Source: Bacteroidota bacterium | GTDB taxonomy: Bacteria; Bacteroidota; Bacteroidia; AKYH767-A; OLB10 | NCBI GenBank assembly: GCA_016717325.1 | Contig: JADKFV010000010.1 | Coordinates: 1-64,000 of the forward strand | Direction: 5' to 3' | Length of the DNA stretch: 64,000 nucleotides | In this document: piece after piece, positions 36,661 through 46,700 of the stretch | How positions within the stretch are numbered: position 1 is the stretch's first letter | Layout: every line of letters begins with the position of its first letter | Notes under the pieces: model-generated | Databases searched by the model: none | Seen by the model: the letters and a program-made list of their open reading frames with translations, nothing else | Told to the model about the DNA's origin: nothing | Made by a program: the position numbers and the translations under genes

Positions 36661-37917
36661 CTAGTTATTCGACTTAACGCGTTTTTTAAAATCGTTGAAC
36701 AACGCTTCGTAACTTTCTTTTATTTTTCTATCACTGTTTGATATTTCAATTCCATTTAACATAGTGAATATTTTGTCGGCATTCTCTGCATTGCCCATAG
36801 CAAAAAAAGCTTCAAGCAAATTGAAGCATAAGGCTATTGTTACATCTTTATCTATTCGGGCTTTTTTATCTTTCACATCCGATTGTTGCAGTGCAGCATT
36901 CCATGCTTGTAAAGCACTTGTTATTTTTGTACGTGCGGGTTGTGCATCATCTATGAGTGTTTTCAAGCCCGATGAAGCCTCGTTAAAAGCCACTAATAAA
37001 TCTTTGTATTCATCACCTTTCGATTTTACATAATACAATTCCGTTTTGCGCTCTGTGCGTTTATATCCAAATTGATCGTTGAGGAGGTTATTGATGAATT
37101 TCAAATTTTCCTGCAATATTTTTTCTTCGAATGACTTAACCAGTTGCTGCGAATTTATTTGTGGCGGAATTTCGGATTCTGTGCTTTTATAGGTTTTATA
37201 ATTATTCAATTCTTGTGGAGTAACATTCAGAATTTCGTGGCCCGATGCATCACTTACTTTTACTGACATGGCATGCCGGTATGTAAACTCTGTATAATAA
37301 TAAGTGGCTTTGTAGTTTGTTGTTTGTCCATTGGCATAGCGTGTCATATCTTTTGTGTTCGATAGTTGGTGTGGCTGTGTATAATCATAACCATAAAAAG
37401 TAATCACAATATTAATTGCATTATCAGGACTATTATTGAAACCTTCCAAATTAAAATATGTATTGCACAATGCCGGAAAATCATATGTGGTTTTCAAATC
37501 GGGCTCAGCCACATAACGCATAGAAGGTACTGGTGGCAGTTGTTTTACAGGTTTATTATTTTGATTAAGCACTTGTTTCTCTATCAATTTTTCGCCAAGC
37601 GATTTCTTATTCCATTCCTCCATTTCTTTGACATAACTATCCTCGGCAGCTTTCACTTTTGCAGGGTATTCCTTTTTATCCTTCTCGAAATCGGCAAGTG
37701 CTATTTTATATTCTGCATCGTACTGTGTTTTTTTTTCGGCATTATCATTTGCATAATTCGCTACTATACTTGCCTGATAGTTTTTTATGTTTCTATCCAA
37801 CGGATTTGAAGGCAATTTTATATAATTATATACAATGGTTTCATCTTTTATAGATTGTGCACATAAGCCTGAAATTATACTGACAAATAAAATAAGTGCG
37901 GAAAAATATTTTTTCAT
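36661..37917 (-). CDS. Secreted/periplasmic protein of unknown function
   Basis: I choose ATG 37917, which gives the signal peptide MKKYFSALILFVSIISGLCAQ; an ATG at 38031 would add 38 residues. The mature part (about 400 residues) is rich in Lys and Glu. It has a coiled-coil-like stretch (NDNAEKKTQYDAEYKIALADFEKDKKEYPAKVKAAEDSYVKEMEEW; residues 56-101), a beta-rich centre with many tyrosines (NIVITFYGYDYTQPHQL) and a helical end (TIALCFNLLEAFFAMGNAENADKIFTML) resembling a TPR-like hairpin. I do not recognise the family. It is divergent from the Omp28-like gene, sharing a 130-base intergenic space. Confidence 0.75.
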   Translation of the reverse strand: MKKYFSALILFVSIISGLCAQSIKDETIVYNYIKLPSNPLDRNIKNYQASIVANYANDNAEKKTQYDAEYKIALADFEKDKKEYPAKVKAAEDSYVKEMEEWNKKSLGEKLIEKQVLNQNNKPVKQLPPVPSMRYVAEPDLKTTYDFPALCNTYFNLEGFNNSPDNAINIVITFYGYDYTQPHQLSNTKDMTRYANGQTTNYKATYYYTEFTYRHAMSVKVSDASGHEILNVTPQELNNYKTYKSTESEIPPQINSQQLVKSFEEKILQENLKFINNLLNDQFGYKRTERKTELYYVKSKGDEYKDLLVAFNEASSGLKTLIDDAQPARTKITSALQAWNAALQQSDVKDKKARIDKDVTIALCFNLLEAFFAMGNAENADKIFTMLNGIEISNSDRKIKESYEALFNDFKKRVKSNN

Positions 37918-38047
37918 GTTGATTTTTTTGAGGACGCGAATATATAAAAAAAGGTTTCCTTTTGTTAAGATGTCTGCTGTACGACAGTTCAATATCCCTA
38001 AAAATGTTTTCTTTACATCATTAAAAATCATTAAAAATTATCTGGAT

Positions 38048-39802
38048 ATGAAAAAACAAAATTTAATTCTAGCTATCATGTGCATCATAGCAATGCCATT
38101 AATATCGAATGCACAAGCGTTTAAGTATGATCTGATACATCATTTTGGAAATGCCGGTTGTGGAATTTGCGCCACTCAAAATCCGGTTTTTAAATCAACA
38201 ATTTTAAATCCCAATACAGGTAAAATACACCATATTAAAGTACCTACAAGTTTTCCATATTTCGATCCAATGTATGCCGCAATTCCTGTACTTTGCGATA
38301 GCCTCATGAACTATTATAAAATTACGAGTGTACCCACTGCGGTGCAAAATGGCAATTTCAAAAAATCGGTTTTATCATCGGTTACTCAAAGCGATGTGAA
38401 CACTATTAATTTGCAAAGCAGTCCTGTTACTGTTTTGGTGAGTCATACCACAAGTGGCCAAACACGAACCGTAAATGTAGAAATCAAAAATGTATCTACT
38501 GCTACTTTGGCAACAGGCTATGTATTACAACTTGCAGTAGTAGAAAGAGTAATAACATATTTAGTTGCTCCCGGAGGTAATGGCGAAAAGGTTTTTCCTG
38601 ATGTGTTGCGTGCACAGTTTCCGGCCAACAATGGATACACGGGTCAGGTAATAACGTTGCCTGCGCCAGGTATGACCAGCACATACACATTTACTTACAC
38701 ACTTAATAATACATGGGTAGCATCGCAAATAGAAGAGATTGCTTATGTGCAAAATACTGCAAGCAAGGAAGTAATGAACAGTGGTGCATCGTACGACTGT
38801 CAAATAAATTCTGTTTTATCTTCAACATCAATTGCCATTTGCCAAGGAAGCACTGCAACAATACAAACCAATGCCGGAAATGGAAATACCTATGTTTGGG
38901 AAAAAAGCGGAGTGGTTATTCCTAATGCAATTAGTGCAAATTACAGTACTACTGTTTCAGGTGATTACACCGTGGAAATATCGAATGGTTCTTGTACGGC
39001 TTATTCAACAAAATCAAAAGTTACTGTTAATCCCATACCATCTGCAGTTACACTTTCGCAAACCGGCATTGTAAATATTTGCAGCGGCAAGAGTTTAAAT
39101 GTAACCGTTACAAATCCTATAGGAACAAATTCATACTCATGGTTAAAAAACAACATCACTATTCCACTTGCCACAGCAACAAATTATACCATCACCACCA
39201 CTGGTAAATATAAAGCACGCGCTACAAACGAGTTTGGTTGTGTAAGTACTTCAGCTGTGGTTGATGCCAAAGTTACAAGTGCAAGCAGTGTGAATGTCAT
39301 TCCGGCCGGGCCGCTAACAATGTGCGCAGGTGATAGTATGTTGCTTACTGCCAGTAATAATGCAAACCATACATATCAGTGGAAACGCAACAATATAAAT
39401 GTTTCAAATGCAACGGCACTAAATTATTATGCCAGGCAAAGTGGCAACTACAAAGTAATAGTAACAAACATTAATGGATGCACCAAAGTATCAAATACTG
39501 TCGCTATAACTATTAACTGCCGTGAGGCAAATGCTTTTAATAATATTGAACAAGGCATATCACTTTACCCCAATCCTGCTGATAATCGAATTACAATCGA
39601 AATTGGCAATTTGGATATTTCCACTTTCAAAGTTTTAAATAGTACAGGACAAATAATGCAACTGGAAATATTGCCAGTAGATTTTGAAAATGGTACGTAC
39701 GAATTAAACACTGCAGAAATGAAAAGCGGCTTTTACATTATTCAATGTAATGACCAAAATGGAAAAACAATTGTTTCCAAATTTCAAGTAATACACGAAT
39801 AA
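38048..39802 (+). CDS. Omp28-like thioredoxin-fold protein with Ig-like repeats and T9SS sorting domain
   Basis: Starts at ATG 38048 with signal peptide MKKQNLILAIMCIIAMPLISNAQ. Residues 24-140 look like the thioredoxin-like Omp28 domain, with a CxxC pair in HFGNAGCGICATQNPVF and a PTAVQNGNFK segment. A beta-sandwich follows (VTVLVSHTTSGQTRTVNVEIKN). Three Ig-like repeats come next (SIAICQGSTATIQTN, VNICSGKSLNVTV, PLTMCAGDSMLLTAS), each with a Y-x-W strand. The T9SS type A sorting domain closes the protein (GISLYPNPADNRITIEI ... MKSGFYIIQCND). Exported surface protein. The Ig units are like those of the gene at 3170. A clear terminator follows. Confidence 0.85.
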   Translation: MKKQNLILAIMCIIAMPLISNAQAFKYDLIHHFGNAGCGICATQNPVFKSTILNPNTGKIHHIKVPTSFPYFDPMYAAIPVLCDSLMNYYKITSVPTAVQNGNFKKSVLSSVTQSDVNTINLQSSPVTVLVSHTTSGQTRTVNVEIKNVSTATLATGYVLQLAVVERVITYLVAPGGNGEKVFPDVLRAQFPANNGYTGQVITLPAPGMTSTYTFTYTLNNTWVASQIEEIAYVQNTASKEVMNSGASYDCQINSVLSSTSIAICQGSTATIQTNAGNGNTYVWEKSGVVIPNAISANYSTTVSGDYTVEISNGSCTAYSTKSKVTVNPIPSAVTLSQTGIVNICSGKSLNVTVTNPIGTNSYSWLKNNITIPLATATNYTITTTGKYKARATNEFGCVSTSAVVDAKVTSASSVNVIPAGPLTMCAGDSMLLTASNNANHTYQWKRNNINVSNATALNYYARQSGNYKVIVTNINGCTKVSNTVAITINCREANAFNNIEQGISLYPNPADNRITIEIGNLDISTFKVLNSTGQIMQLEILPVDFENGTYELNTAEMKSGFYIIQCNDQNGKTIVSKFQVIHE

Positions 39803-39826
39803 GCAATTTCTCTCAGCAATATTTTT

Positions 39827-39858
39827 AAAAAGGTGCAATCATTTTGCACCTTTTTTTT
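39827..39858 (+). terminator. Rho-independent terminator
   Basis: Stem AAAAAGGTGCAA (39827-39838) with TTGCACCTTTTT (39844-39855), loop TCATT, running into a T8 tract. It lies 25 bases after the T9SS protein stop. Confidence 0.9.
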
Positions 39859-40099
39859 GCAATGAAAAAAAATTTAAAATGTGTGAAAACCATTGCATTT
39901 CAATAAACGCTATCAACGTTAATCGTTCACTTTTCAAAATGTCATTTTTCTTTGTTACTGATTGGCATCGAAATAAAAACAATTAAGTTTATACCAAAGA
40001 AGTTTGAGTTTAGAGAAAAAAGAAATTGCAATTGGCACACAAAAATCTATCGTGGTTTTTTTTAAGATAAATTTTTAGAATAGATAAAAAAGAAAGCAA

Positions 40100-40741
40100 C
40101 TACCGAAATTTATAAACCATGCTTATTGTAAAAAATAATTCGGGCACAAACGAACGGCCGGCAACAGTTTCATTTTCGAAATTACTTTGCTCAAGAAATT
40201 CGGCATCTTCGGGCAAAGGCGAAAAGGAAACATTTTTTGTTCTAAGGCCTATGCCTGCTGCTAAATCTAAATGTACTCTGCTTCCATTTCTATTGGTGGT
40301 AACACCGGCTTTGAACCTGTAAGAACTAACACGATAATATTTATCGACCCGAAATTTTTGCTGATAGGTTGAGCCCATGCGCAACATCCATTCATCTTTA
40401 CTGCGGGTAAAATTTTTATACAAATACTCGCACGAAACATAATAAGGACTTTCTTCAATAAAAAACATCGCCTCGGCCGAACCACGAAACCCTGCAGAAT
40501 GAACATTAAAGGAATCGACAATTAAATTTTGATATGCAGAATGGATAATACCGGGTTGCAATTCGACAATGCACTTTTGCGATACACGATATTGAAGGCC
40601 TACAGAAAAACTTTGATTTACAGGATCGACCCACGCCAAAGGGCGAGTAACTAAACTGAACTTAGAATACGAAGGTGTATCCTGACTAAATAATTTGTGA
40701 AAACAAAAAAGAAGAATTACAACAAAAAACGCTTGGCGCAT
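40100..40741 (-). CDS. Outer-membrane beta-barrel protein, unknown
   Basis: This 213-residue protein has a signal peptide (MRQAFFVVILLFCFHKLFSQ) and regularly alternating barrel strands (QSFSVGLQYRVSQKCIVELQPGI; SYRFKAGVTTNRNGSRVHLDLAAGIGLRTKNV), with a terminal aromatic strand PELFFTISMVYKFR that fits BAM-dependent insertion. It resembles small DUF3575-type barrels. It directly abuts the upstream LVIVD lipoprotein gene (stop and start adjacent, 40741/40742), so the two are co-expressed. Confidence 0.75.
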   Translation of the reverse strand: MRQAFFVVILLFCFHKLFSQDTPSYSKFSLVTRPLAWVDPVNQSFSVGLQYRVSQKCIVELQPGIIHSAYQNLIVDSFNVHSAGFRGSAEAMFFIEESPYYVSCEYLYKNFTRSKDEWMLRMGSTYQQKFRVDKYYRVSSYRFKAGVTTNRNGSRVHLDLAAGIGLRTKNVSFSPLPEDAEFLEQSNFENETVAGRSFVPELFFTISMVYKFR

Positions 40742-41497
40742 TTACTTTAGTTGAAATGTGCTAACATGGTAAATGTTGTTTACATCCTGATAATTATACA
40801 TTTCGAAACTTGTTTGAGTAGAAATTATCATGTAAGGAAAATTCAAAATTATATCGCGCGAATTTGCAACAGGTATGGTACTCATGGCTTGTGGCGATTC
40901 GGGATTTGATATGTTGTAAACAAGAACTCCTTCTTCGCTATCGCACACATAAAGATTTTTGCTTTCAACTGCCAATCCATAAGGTGAAGTCATTGTAATG
41001 CTTTTTAGTAAATTGGTTTGTTGTGGATTAGAAACATTGTACACCGCCAAAATACTTTGCGATGTTGCATGACCACAACCTACTTCAAAACTATTTTGTG
41101 TGGAGTATGCATAATTGCCTTGCACTACTACCGGGTCGCAACTAATGTTGTGCTGCATTTCATCGTATTCCAATGGCTGCGAAGGATCATTAATGCCTAC
41201 CATGTAAATTCTATCGTGTGCACCTATGTATACATATTCTCCGTATATGGTAATAGTTTCTAAACCATAGTTAATATTAACGGAGTTAACTAATATAGGA
41301 TCGCTGCCCGTAGAAATGTCAAATACTTTCATGTAGTTGACATCGAGTGCGTACATAAAATTATCTTTTATAGCAAAACGCGTAAGCGATCCGTTTGTGC
41401 CCTGTGCAGTACGATCAGCAGTAACTGATTGGTTTTCTTTTGTACATGCAGAAAAAATAATACTGCAAATAAGAACTGCTTTGAGAATGTTTTTCAT
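40742..41497 (-). CDS. LVIVD-repeat lipoprotein
   Basis: This 251-residue lipoprotein (signal MKNILKAVLICSIIFSAC) contains propeller-like LVIVD units: MYALDVNYMKVFDISTGSDPILVNSV, VYIGAHDRIYMVGINDPSQPLEY, ILAVYNVSNPQQTNLLKS and NLYVCDSEEGVLVYNISNPESP. Each ends in the 'I-S-x-P' turn. LVIVD proteins are extracytoplasmic propellers of unknown role. It forms a unit with another LVIVD lipoprotein 65 bases upstream and the barrel protein directly downstream. Confidence 0.85.
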   Translation of the reverse strand: MKNILKAVLICSIIFSACTKENQSVTADRTAQGTNGSLTRFAIKDNFMYALDVNYMKVFDISTGSDPILVNSVNINYGLETITIYGEYVYIGAHDRIYMVGINDPSQPLEYDEMQHNISCDPVVVQGNYAYSTQNSFEVGCGHATSQSILAVYNVSNPQQTNLLKSITMTSPYGLAVESKNLYVCDSEEGVLVYNISNPESPQAMSTIPVANSRDIILNFPYMIISTQTSFEMYNYQDVNNIYHVSTFQLK

Positions 41498-41562
41498 ATC
41501 GATGATTATTTATTTTGAGTAAAGGAATAAAAACAATTTATAATTGCAAACATTTTTAACAT

Positions 41563-42093
41563 TTATTCGCGCCTGCATTCAGGATTTTGCAGCAATGCCG
41601 TTTCCCAGGCAACTACCCATCCTTTTGCATAATCGGCACATTCAAAAAAGCCTATGAAACCCGAAGGATAAAACTCGCTGGGTTTAAAAATACTCTTTTG
41701 CCGGGTTATCAATTTTATATTGTTGATGTCTGTCAAATCAAGCACCAATAAATCGGGACCATTATCGGCATACAAAAAATTATTTTGCGAAGTAATGTCC
41801 TTATTGCCGGGGATATTGAGAAACGACATTTTTTGTGGATTGGCAGTGTCGCTAATGTCAATTACATGCACACCTTTGTTTACTTCTATCATAAAAAGAT
41901 AATTGCCATAAAGCAATATTTTTCCACTGTTCTGTATAGGTTGTGGCACTGTTTGGCTGTATTGAAAAAGATTATCGTAGCTCAAATAGATTGGCTTGCG
42001 GCCTTGCTTTTCAAATTCAAATTTACCTCCGCACGAAATAATTGCGATGCAAAAAAAAATTAATGATGAAATAACAAATGGTTTTATTTTCAA
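41563..42093 (-). CDS. LVIVD-repeat lipoprotein, short
   Basis: This 176-residue lipoprotein (signal MKIKPFVISSLIFFCIAIISC) has two to three LVIVD units: GNYLFMIEVNKGVHVIDISDTANPQKM and LYADNGPDLLVLDLTDINNIKLI. It ends with a Cys-containing tail (FECADYAKGWVVAWETALLQNPECR), where two cysteines may pair. This WVVAWE...CR ending is common in Bacteroidota LVIVD lipoproteins. It probably works with the similar protein encoded downstream. Confidence 0.82.
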   Translation of the reverse strand: MKIKPFVISSLIFFCIAIISCGGKFEFEKQGRKPIYLSYDNLFQYSQTVPQPIQNSGKILLYGNYLFMIEVNKGVHVIDISDTANPQKMSFLNIPGNKDITSQNNFLYADNGPDLLVLDLTDINNIKLITRQKSIFKPSEFYPSGFIGFFECADYAKGWVVAWETALLQNPECRRE

Positions 42094-42273
42094 AATTTAG
42101 TGTTAGAAAATTAACAGCTGCAATATAAAAAAACAACTTTCAAAACAAAAAAGCAAACAACTAAAAAAAATAATATTTATCATGTGCCACAATCTTTGAT
42201 ATTGAATCATGGAAATAATATTCAAAATTTAATTCACTTAAAAAAAAATTGTACTTGCATTTTTAATATTGTA

Positions 42274-43769
42274 TCACCGCTCAATCAATAACTTTTTCAC
42301 ATACGTTTTATCTTCTACTTTTATTGTTACCAAGTACATACCGCTGGCTAAATTATTTACAAATATAGGCATGTCTTGGCGGAGGTTGTACACATATTTT
42401 TGGTGGTGCAAAACTTGCCCTTGCATATTTGTAACCGTAACGGTATACGTATCGGCAAAAAACTGGTGGGGAAATTTTATGTAGAAAATTTCTTTTGTGG
42501 GGTTGGGGAATAACCTCACCCCCGGCCCCTCTCCATTGGAGAGGGGAGCAACACCAGGCAAGCCTGTGTAGATGGCGCACCCTGCGCTATCGCAGCCTGC
42601 GCTATCAAGTTTTACGAGCCAGGCATCTTGCCCTCCGCTTGCACCCTCAAAGCAAAAACCTGCACATATAAATCCGCTATCGCTTGTTTCTATTACATCA
42701 CGAAAATATGCGTGGTCGTTGCCTTGTGCAAATGACCGCTCCCATTTTAAGTTGCCTACGCTATCCAATAAAAAAATTGAACCTTCATCTATTTGTGTAT
42801 TTGGGTTTTGGCAACTGCCGGCACTTACTATATCTCCTTTGCTGGTTTCCTTGGCCCACCAAGGGTTGCACATTCCTGTTATTTGAACTTTTGTTTGCCA
42901 TATAATGTTGCCTCCTGTATCTACTTTTATAATCCACGGGTTTTCTATAAAGGTGTTAGGGTCATACTGGGTGCATGCCAACAAATAATTTCCATCTTTA
43001 GTTGAGGAAATTCCAATACCAATTTCTTCTTTAGTAGAGCCAAAAGTTTTGTGCCACAGCTTATTGCCAAGCGAATCCCACTTTACAAGCAATACATCGC
43101 AGTTGCTGTTGTTGCCAAATCCAAAGGAGCGGGTCCACCCTAATGTGAGGATTGATGCATCGGGGAGTTCGATGGAGGAGTAGGCGCATTCCCAATTGGA
43201 GCCGCCAAAAGCACTTGACCATTGCTTGACCCCTAATTTATCAACCCTTGTTAAATGCATATCAGACGCAACATAATCTGTATCTGCAATTTGACCACTT
43301 AGAAGGATTCCACCATCACCAGTCTTGCAAATATAATCTCCAAAGACTAAGTATCCAATGGGTGATGGATAAAAAACGGTATTTAGACTATCCATATTTC
43401 TATTGAAAAAAAATAAATAGTTTGATTATTGATTCGAATTGTTAATGTAACCCCAAGAACCTGCAACTAAAGTATCATGATTCAAATTTATTAATCCATA
43501 GGGTGCATAGAAACTTGAACCATAACCAAATTCCTTAATTACTGACACACCACTTTGTGTTACTTTTGCAACACTTATAGAATATGGCCAAAATGGGTGC
43601 CCAGAAATTATAACTGAATAATAATTTTATCATTTTCTACAACATTGAATAAACCGTCAACACCGTTATGAATAGTAAAATTAAATGTTTGAGCAAACGC
43701 GAAATTACAAACAAAGCAAAAACTCAAAAGCCATAAAATGGCTTTTGAGTTAAGTATGTTGCATATCAT
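42274..43769 (-). CDS. T9SS-secreted propeller protein, disrupted N-terminal part
   Basis: The uninterrupted part, 43395-42274 (373 residues), has beta-propeller units (TGDGGILLSGQI, TKDGNYLLACTQY, TSDSGFICAGFC). It then has a short repeat-derived linker PLSNGEGPGVR and a T9SS type A sorting domain (LFPNPTKEIFYIKF ... LASGMYLVTI). It lacks a signal peptide. Upstream, ATG 43769 starts one (MICNILNSKAILWLLSFCFV ... FAQ) and continues as propeller sequence, but needs one frameshift near 43620 (KIII to SVIISGHPFWP) and reads through a single TAA at about 43427 (NNSNQ-stop-SNYLFFFNRN). I annotate the full span. The start overlaps the stop of the upstream gene (TAATG). The breaks may be errors or decay. 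Confidence 0.7.
42521..42546 (-). repeat. GC-rich palindromic repeat inside coding sequence
   Basis: CCCCTCTCC (42526-42534), ATT, GGAGAGGGG (42538-42546) is a 9-base perfect stem next to a CCCCCGG run, far richer in GC than the surroundings. Read on the minus strand it encodes PLSNGEGPGVR. The same peptide type recurs in Bacteroidota proteins and reflects a dispersed repeat inserted in frame just before the sorting domain. Confidence 0.75.
43721..43751 (-). repeat. Perfect 14-base hairpin across a gene start
   Basis: AACTCAAAAGCCAT (43721-43734) and ATGGCTTTTGAGTT (43738-43751) form a perfect inverted repeat with a 3-base loop. On the minus strand it is followed by TTTTGC, so it could end transcription of the upstream gene, whose stop lies 18 bases before. 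It also lies within the signal-peptide codons of the next gene. Confidence 0.7.
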
Positions 43770-46700
43770 TATTTTGCTATTACTAATTTATGATAGCCTA
43801 AAGTTTCACCACTTACATTGTGTAATTGTAGAACATAAACTCCACTAAATAAGTCAGCTACTTGTAAAATTATTTCTGCGTTAATATTGCTTAATGCAAT
43901 TGTTTCTATGTGCTTTCCGGTAATTTCATTTATGGTTAAAAATCCGCTACCTATATCATTTGTAATGCAATGAACAACAACAGTTTCAGACGCAGGCTGT
44001 GGGAATAGTTTTATTGTATTTTCTCGGATTGAATTGTTATTTACTGCCAACCTAGGAGTTTTATTTCCAATTAACTCAGGCGTAAATTTTGAATTCACAT
44101 TAAAAATGTTTTTTAAATATGCCTGAGCAACATAAGCACCTGCGCCACTTTGCTCGGAATAACTCTTTAATTCTTGCTTATCTTTTTTGTTTAGCTTCAA
44201 TTGCCCATTTACAACTTTACTCAGCAAATAAGTGTAAATATTAAATTCCGAAACATGTTGAGGCTTTCCTTTTATATTTGCTAAATAAGTTGAGGCAAAT
44301 GAGAATTGTTGTTTGTCGAAAAAATGCTTTAACAAAAGCACATCTTTGTTTTCATCATTTGATTTGGAAATAAAATCAACTAATATTGAATCGTTATTAA
44401 TAGAATCGTTTAATGAATTAATGCTAATCCATTCATTGAAAAATTGCTTTTTAAGTTGCGCATTATTTTCTTTTTGGTACGCCATTTTTAGATCATCGCA
44501 GGGTAAAGTAGGGCATGGGTTAGGTTTTGTACATGACACAGCATCTGGTCCATTAAAACAATTCTCAACATCCTCAAAATTCCCATTTGCAAGTATTGGG
44601 CTAATTAATGTAGGCACTGTTTCTCCCGGTGTACCATTCGCATAATATTTAAACTGCACTCCGGGTGTAAAAATATGGCTAAACGCACCATTGGTATTTA
44701 CGTTAAATGTATTGCCGGCACGTATTTTATTTACTGGGTCACACCCTGTTCCTTGAGTTGCTAATGTGCCGAGTGAAGGAAATTCGGGGCTAATGGCCCA
44801 GTCGAAGGTGTTATCGTTATAGGTGTTGCAGCTTATTTGTAGGAAATCGTTGTTGTATTCTGTTTGTGTGGCAACATTAATATTATTAAAGGTATTTGTT
44901 TTGCCAACTACACCGCCCATTTGGTTGCTATTGTGCACTATTACTCCAAAGTTTTCGGATTTGCTTGCGCCATCAAAAGTATTGCCTTCAATGGTAAATG
45001 CTGGGCTGCTTATCATAGCAATACCATAAGGAGTAGTAAAACCCAAGCCGCCTGTAGGAACATTAAATTGATTGTTTTTTATACTATGAAAAGCACCTGA
45101 TAAACCTGTAAACCCATACTGTGCAGTAATGGTATTATCTGTTGCTGTAACGGGGGTAAGCACTGCGCTACCATTCACAGTTTCGATACCGGTAGTAAGT
45201 CGCCAAATTACGTTATTATCAATATTAATACGTGCATCATAACTGCCAACTGCTGTGCCTCGTATATCTTCGTCAAAATTATAAAATACTTTAAAGTTAT
45301 TTCGTGTTACAAGTAATCCATTACTACGATAATCAGTAACAAAGGCATTGTTGCCAACCGGTCTAAAATAGGGGTCTACAAAATTTTGGTAATATTTATC
45401 GCGCATGGGCGCATTGGTTTCAAAATCACAATCGGCTATAAAATTAAAAGCACTACTGGCATAGTATGGTCCATAATGTATACTTCTACGCCAGTTTTCA
45501 AATTTTGCATTCGAGGCCCTAATGTAACCACCACCATTAATAAAGTTAGGATTTAACCGCAACAAACCATCGCGCAAACCACTACAAGCCATAGCTGCCA
45601 TGCGGGCATTTTTTATTGTGGCTCCATCTTTAATATAGCATACACCTTGGTTTGCAAACGAGTTTGAAAGAGTAGGTTGTCCCCATACTTCAATGCCATC
45701 CCACATTGTATAATCATTGCACCCTTGTTCTACATCGAGCGTAGTTTGTGTGCCTTCAATATTTAGTTGTCCGCCAGGCAATACAACTATGTATGTAGGT
45801 ATGCCTGTTTGGCGCGAGTCGGCAAATTTTAAACTTGTGCTTGCAGCATTACCAATTGTAAAATTAAGGCCTGGGCCTACAGCAATCACACCTCTAATAT
45901 TATGCGCACCGGTCAATGGATTAGGCAATGTGCTGGCATCAATTAAATTCCAACTGTTGGGAATACCATCATACCCATCAATATCATACACCAAGTTGTT
46001 TTGGCAGTTGGGGTATAGTTTAGCCAAATAGGCATCGTCCATATTGGAACTATAATTTCCGCTTATCACAAAACCACCATCCTCTGCTTCAGTTATTCCA
46101 TACATACATTCTTGTTTTTTAAATTGCCGGGATAAAACTCCGGTTGTTCGGTACTGTTTTCATCAAATGTTTTTTCCCATTGTGGTGTACCATTAATGTC
46201 AAATTTTTTTACGAAGGCATCAGTGTTCCAATAGTCGCCATAAAGATAGGCAGAAGTAATAGTTGAACCACCATTGCACGACCAACTTTGCACACCCCAC
46301 GGCATGTTATTATAATGAACAGGCCTTTTTGTAGAAACTGCAGCAAAACCACCATCGGCCGTATTGCATATACCTACTTTAAGGTCGTAGGCATAAAGTT
46401 GATTGGCTGGGGTATTATCTGTAAGAGCATAATCATTCATATTGGTAATGGTTGTTCCAATCACAGTATAAGATCTCACAGCACCTTCTGCTTTATTTCC
46501 GTCACCGATAAAGCCTCCTGCCAATCCAAAATCATTGCTATTGGATGTTACACCCACTAAAAAAGTTCCATCATTTCTAAATACTACATCGTATGCTGCA
46601 TCATTAATAGATGTTAAATTTTCGGTTAATTGTATAGGTGTTGTATAAGTTAAAGAAGCCCCTAACCAAGCCATCATATTTACATCGGTACCAGAACCAA

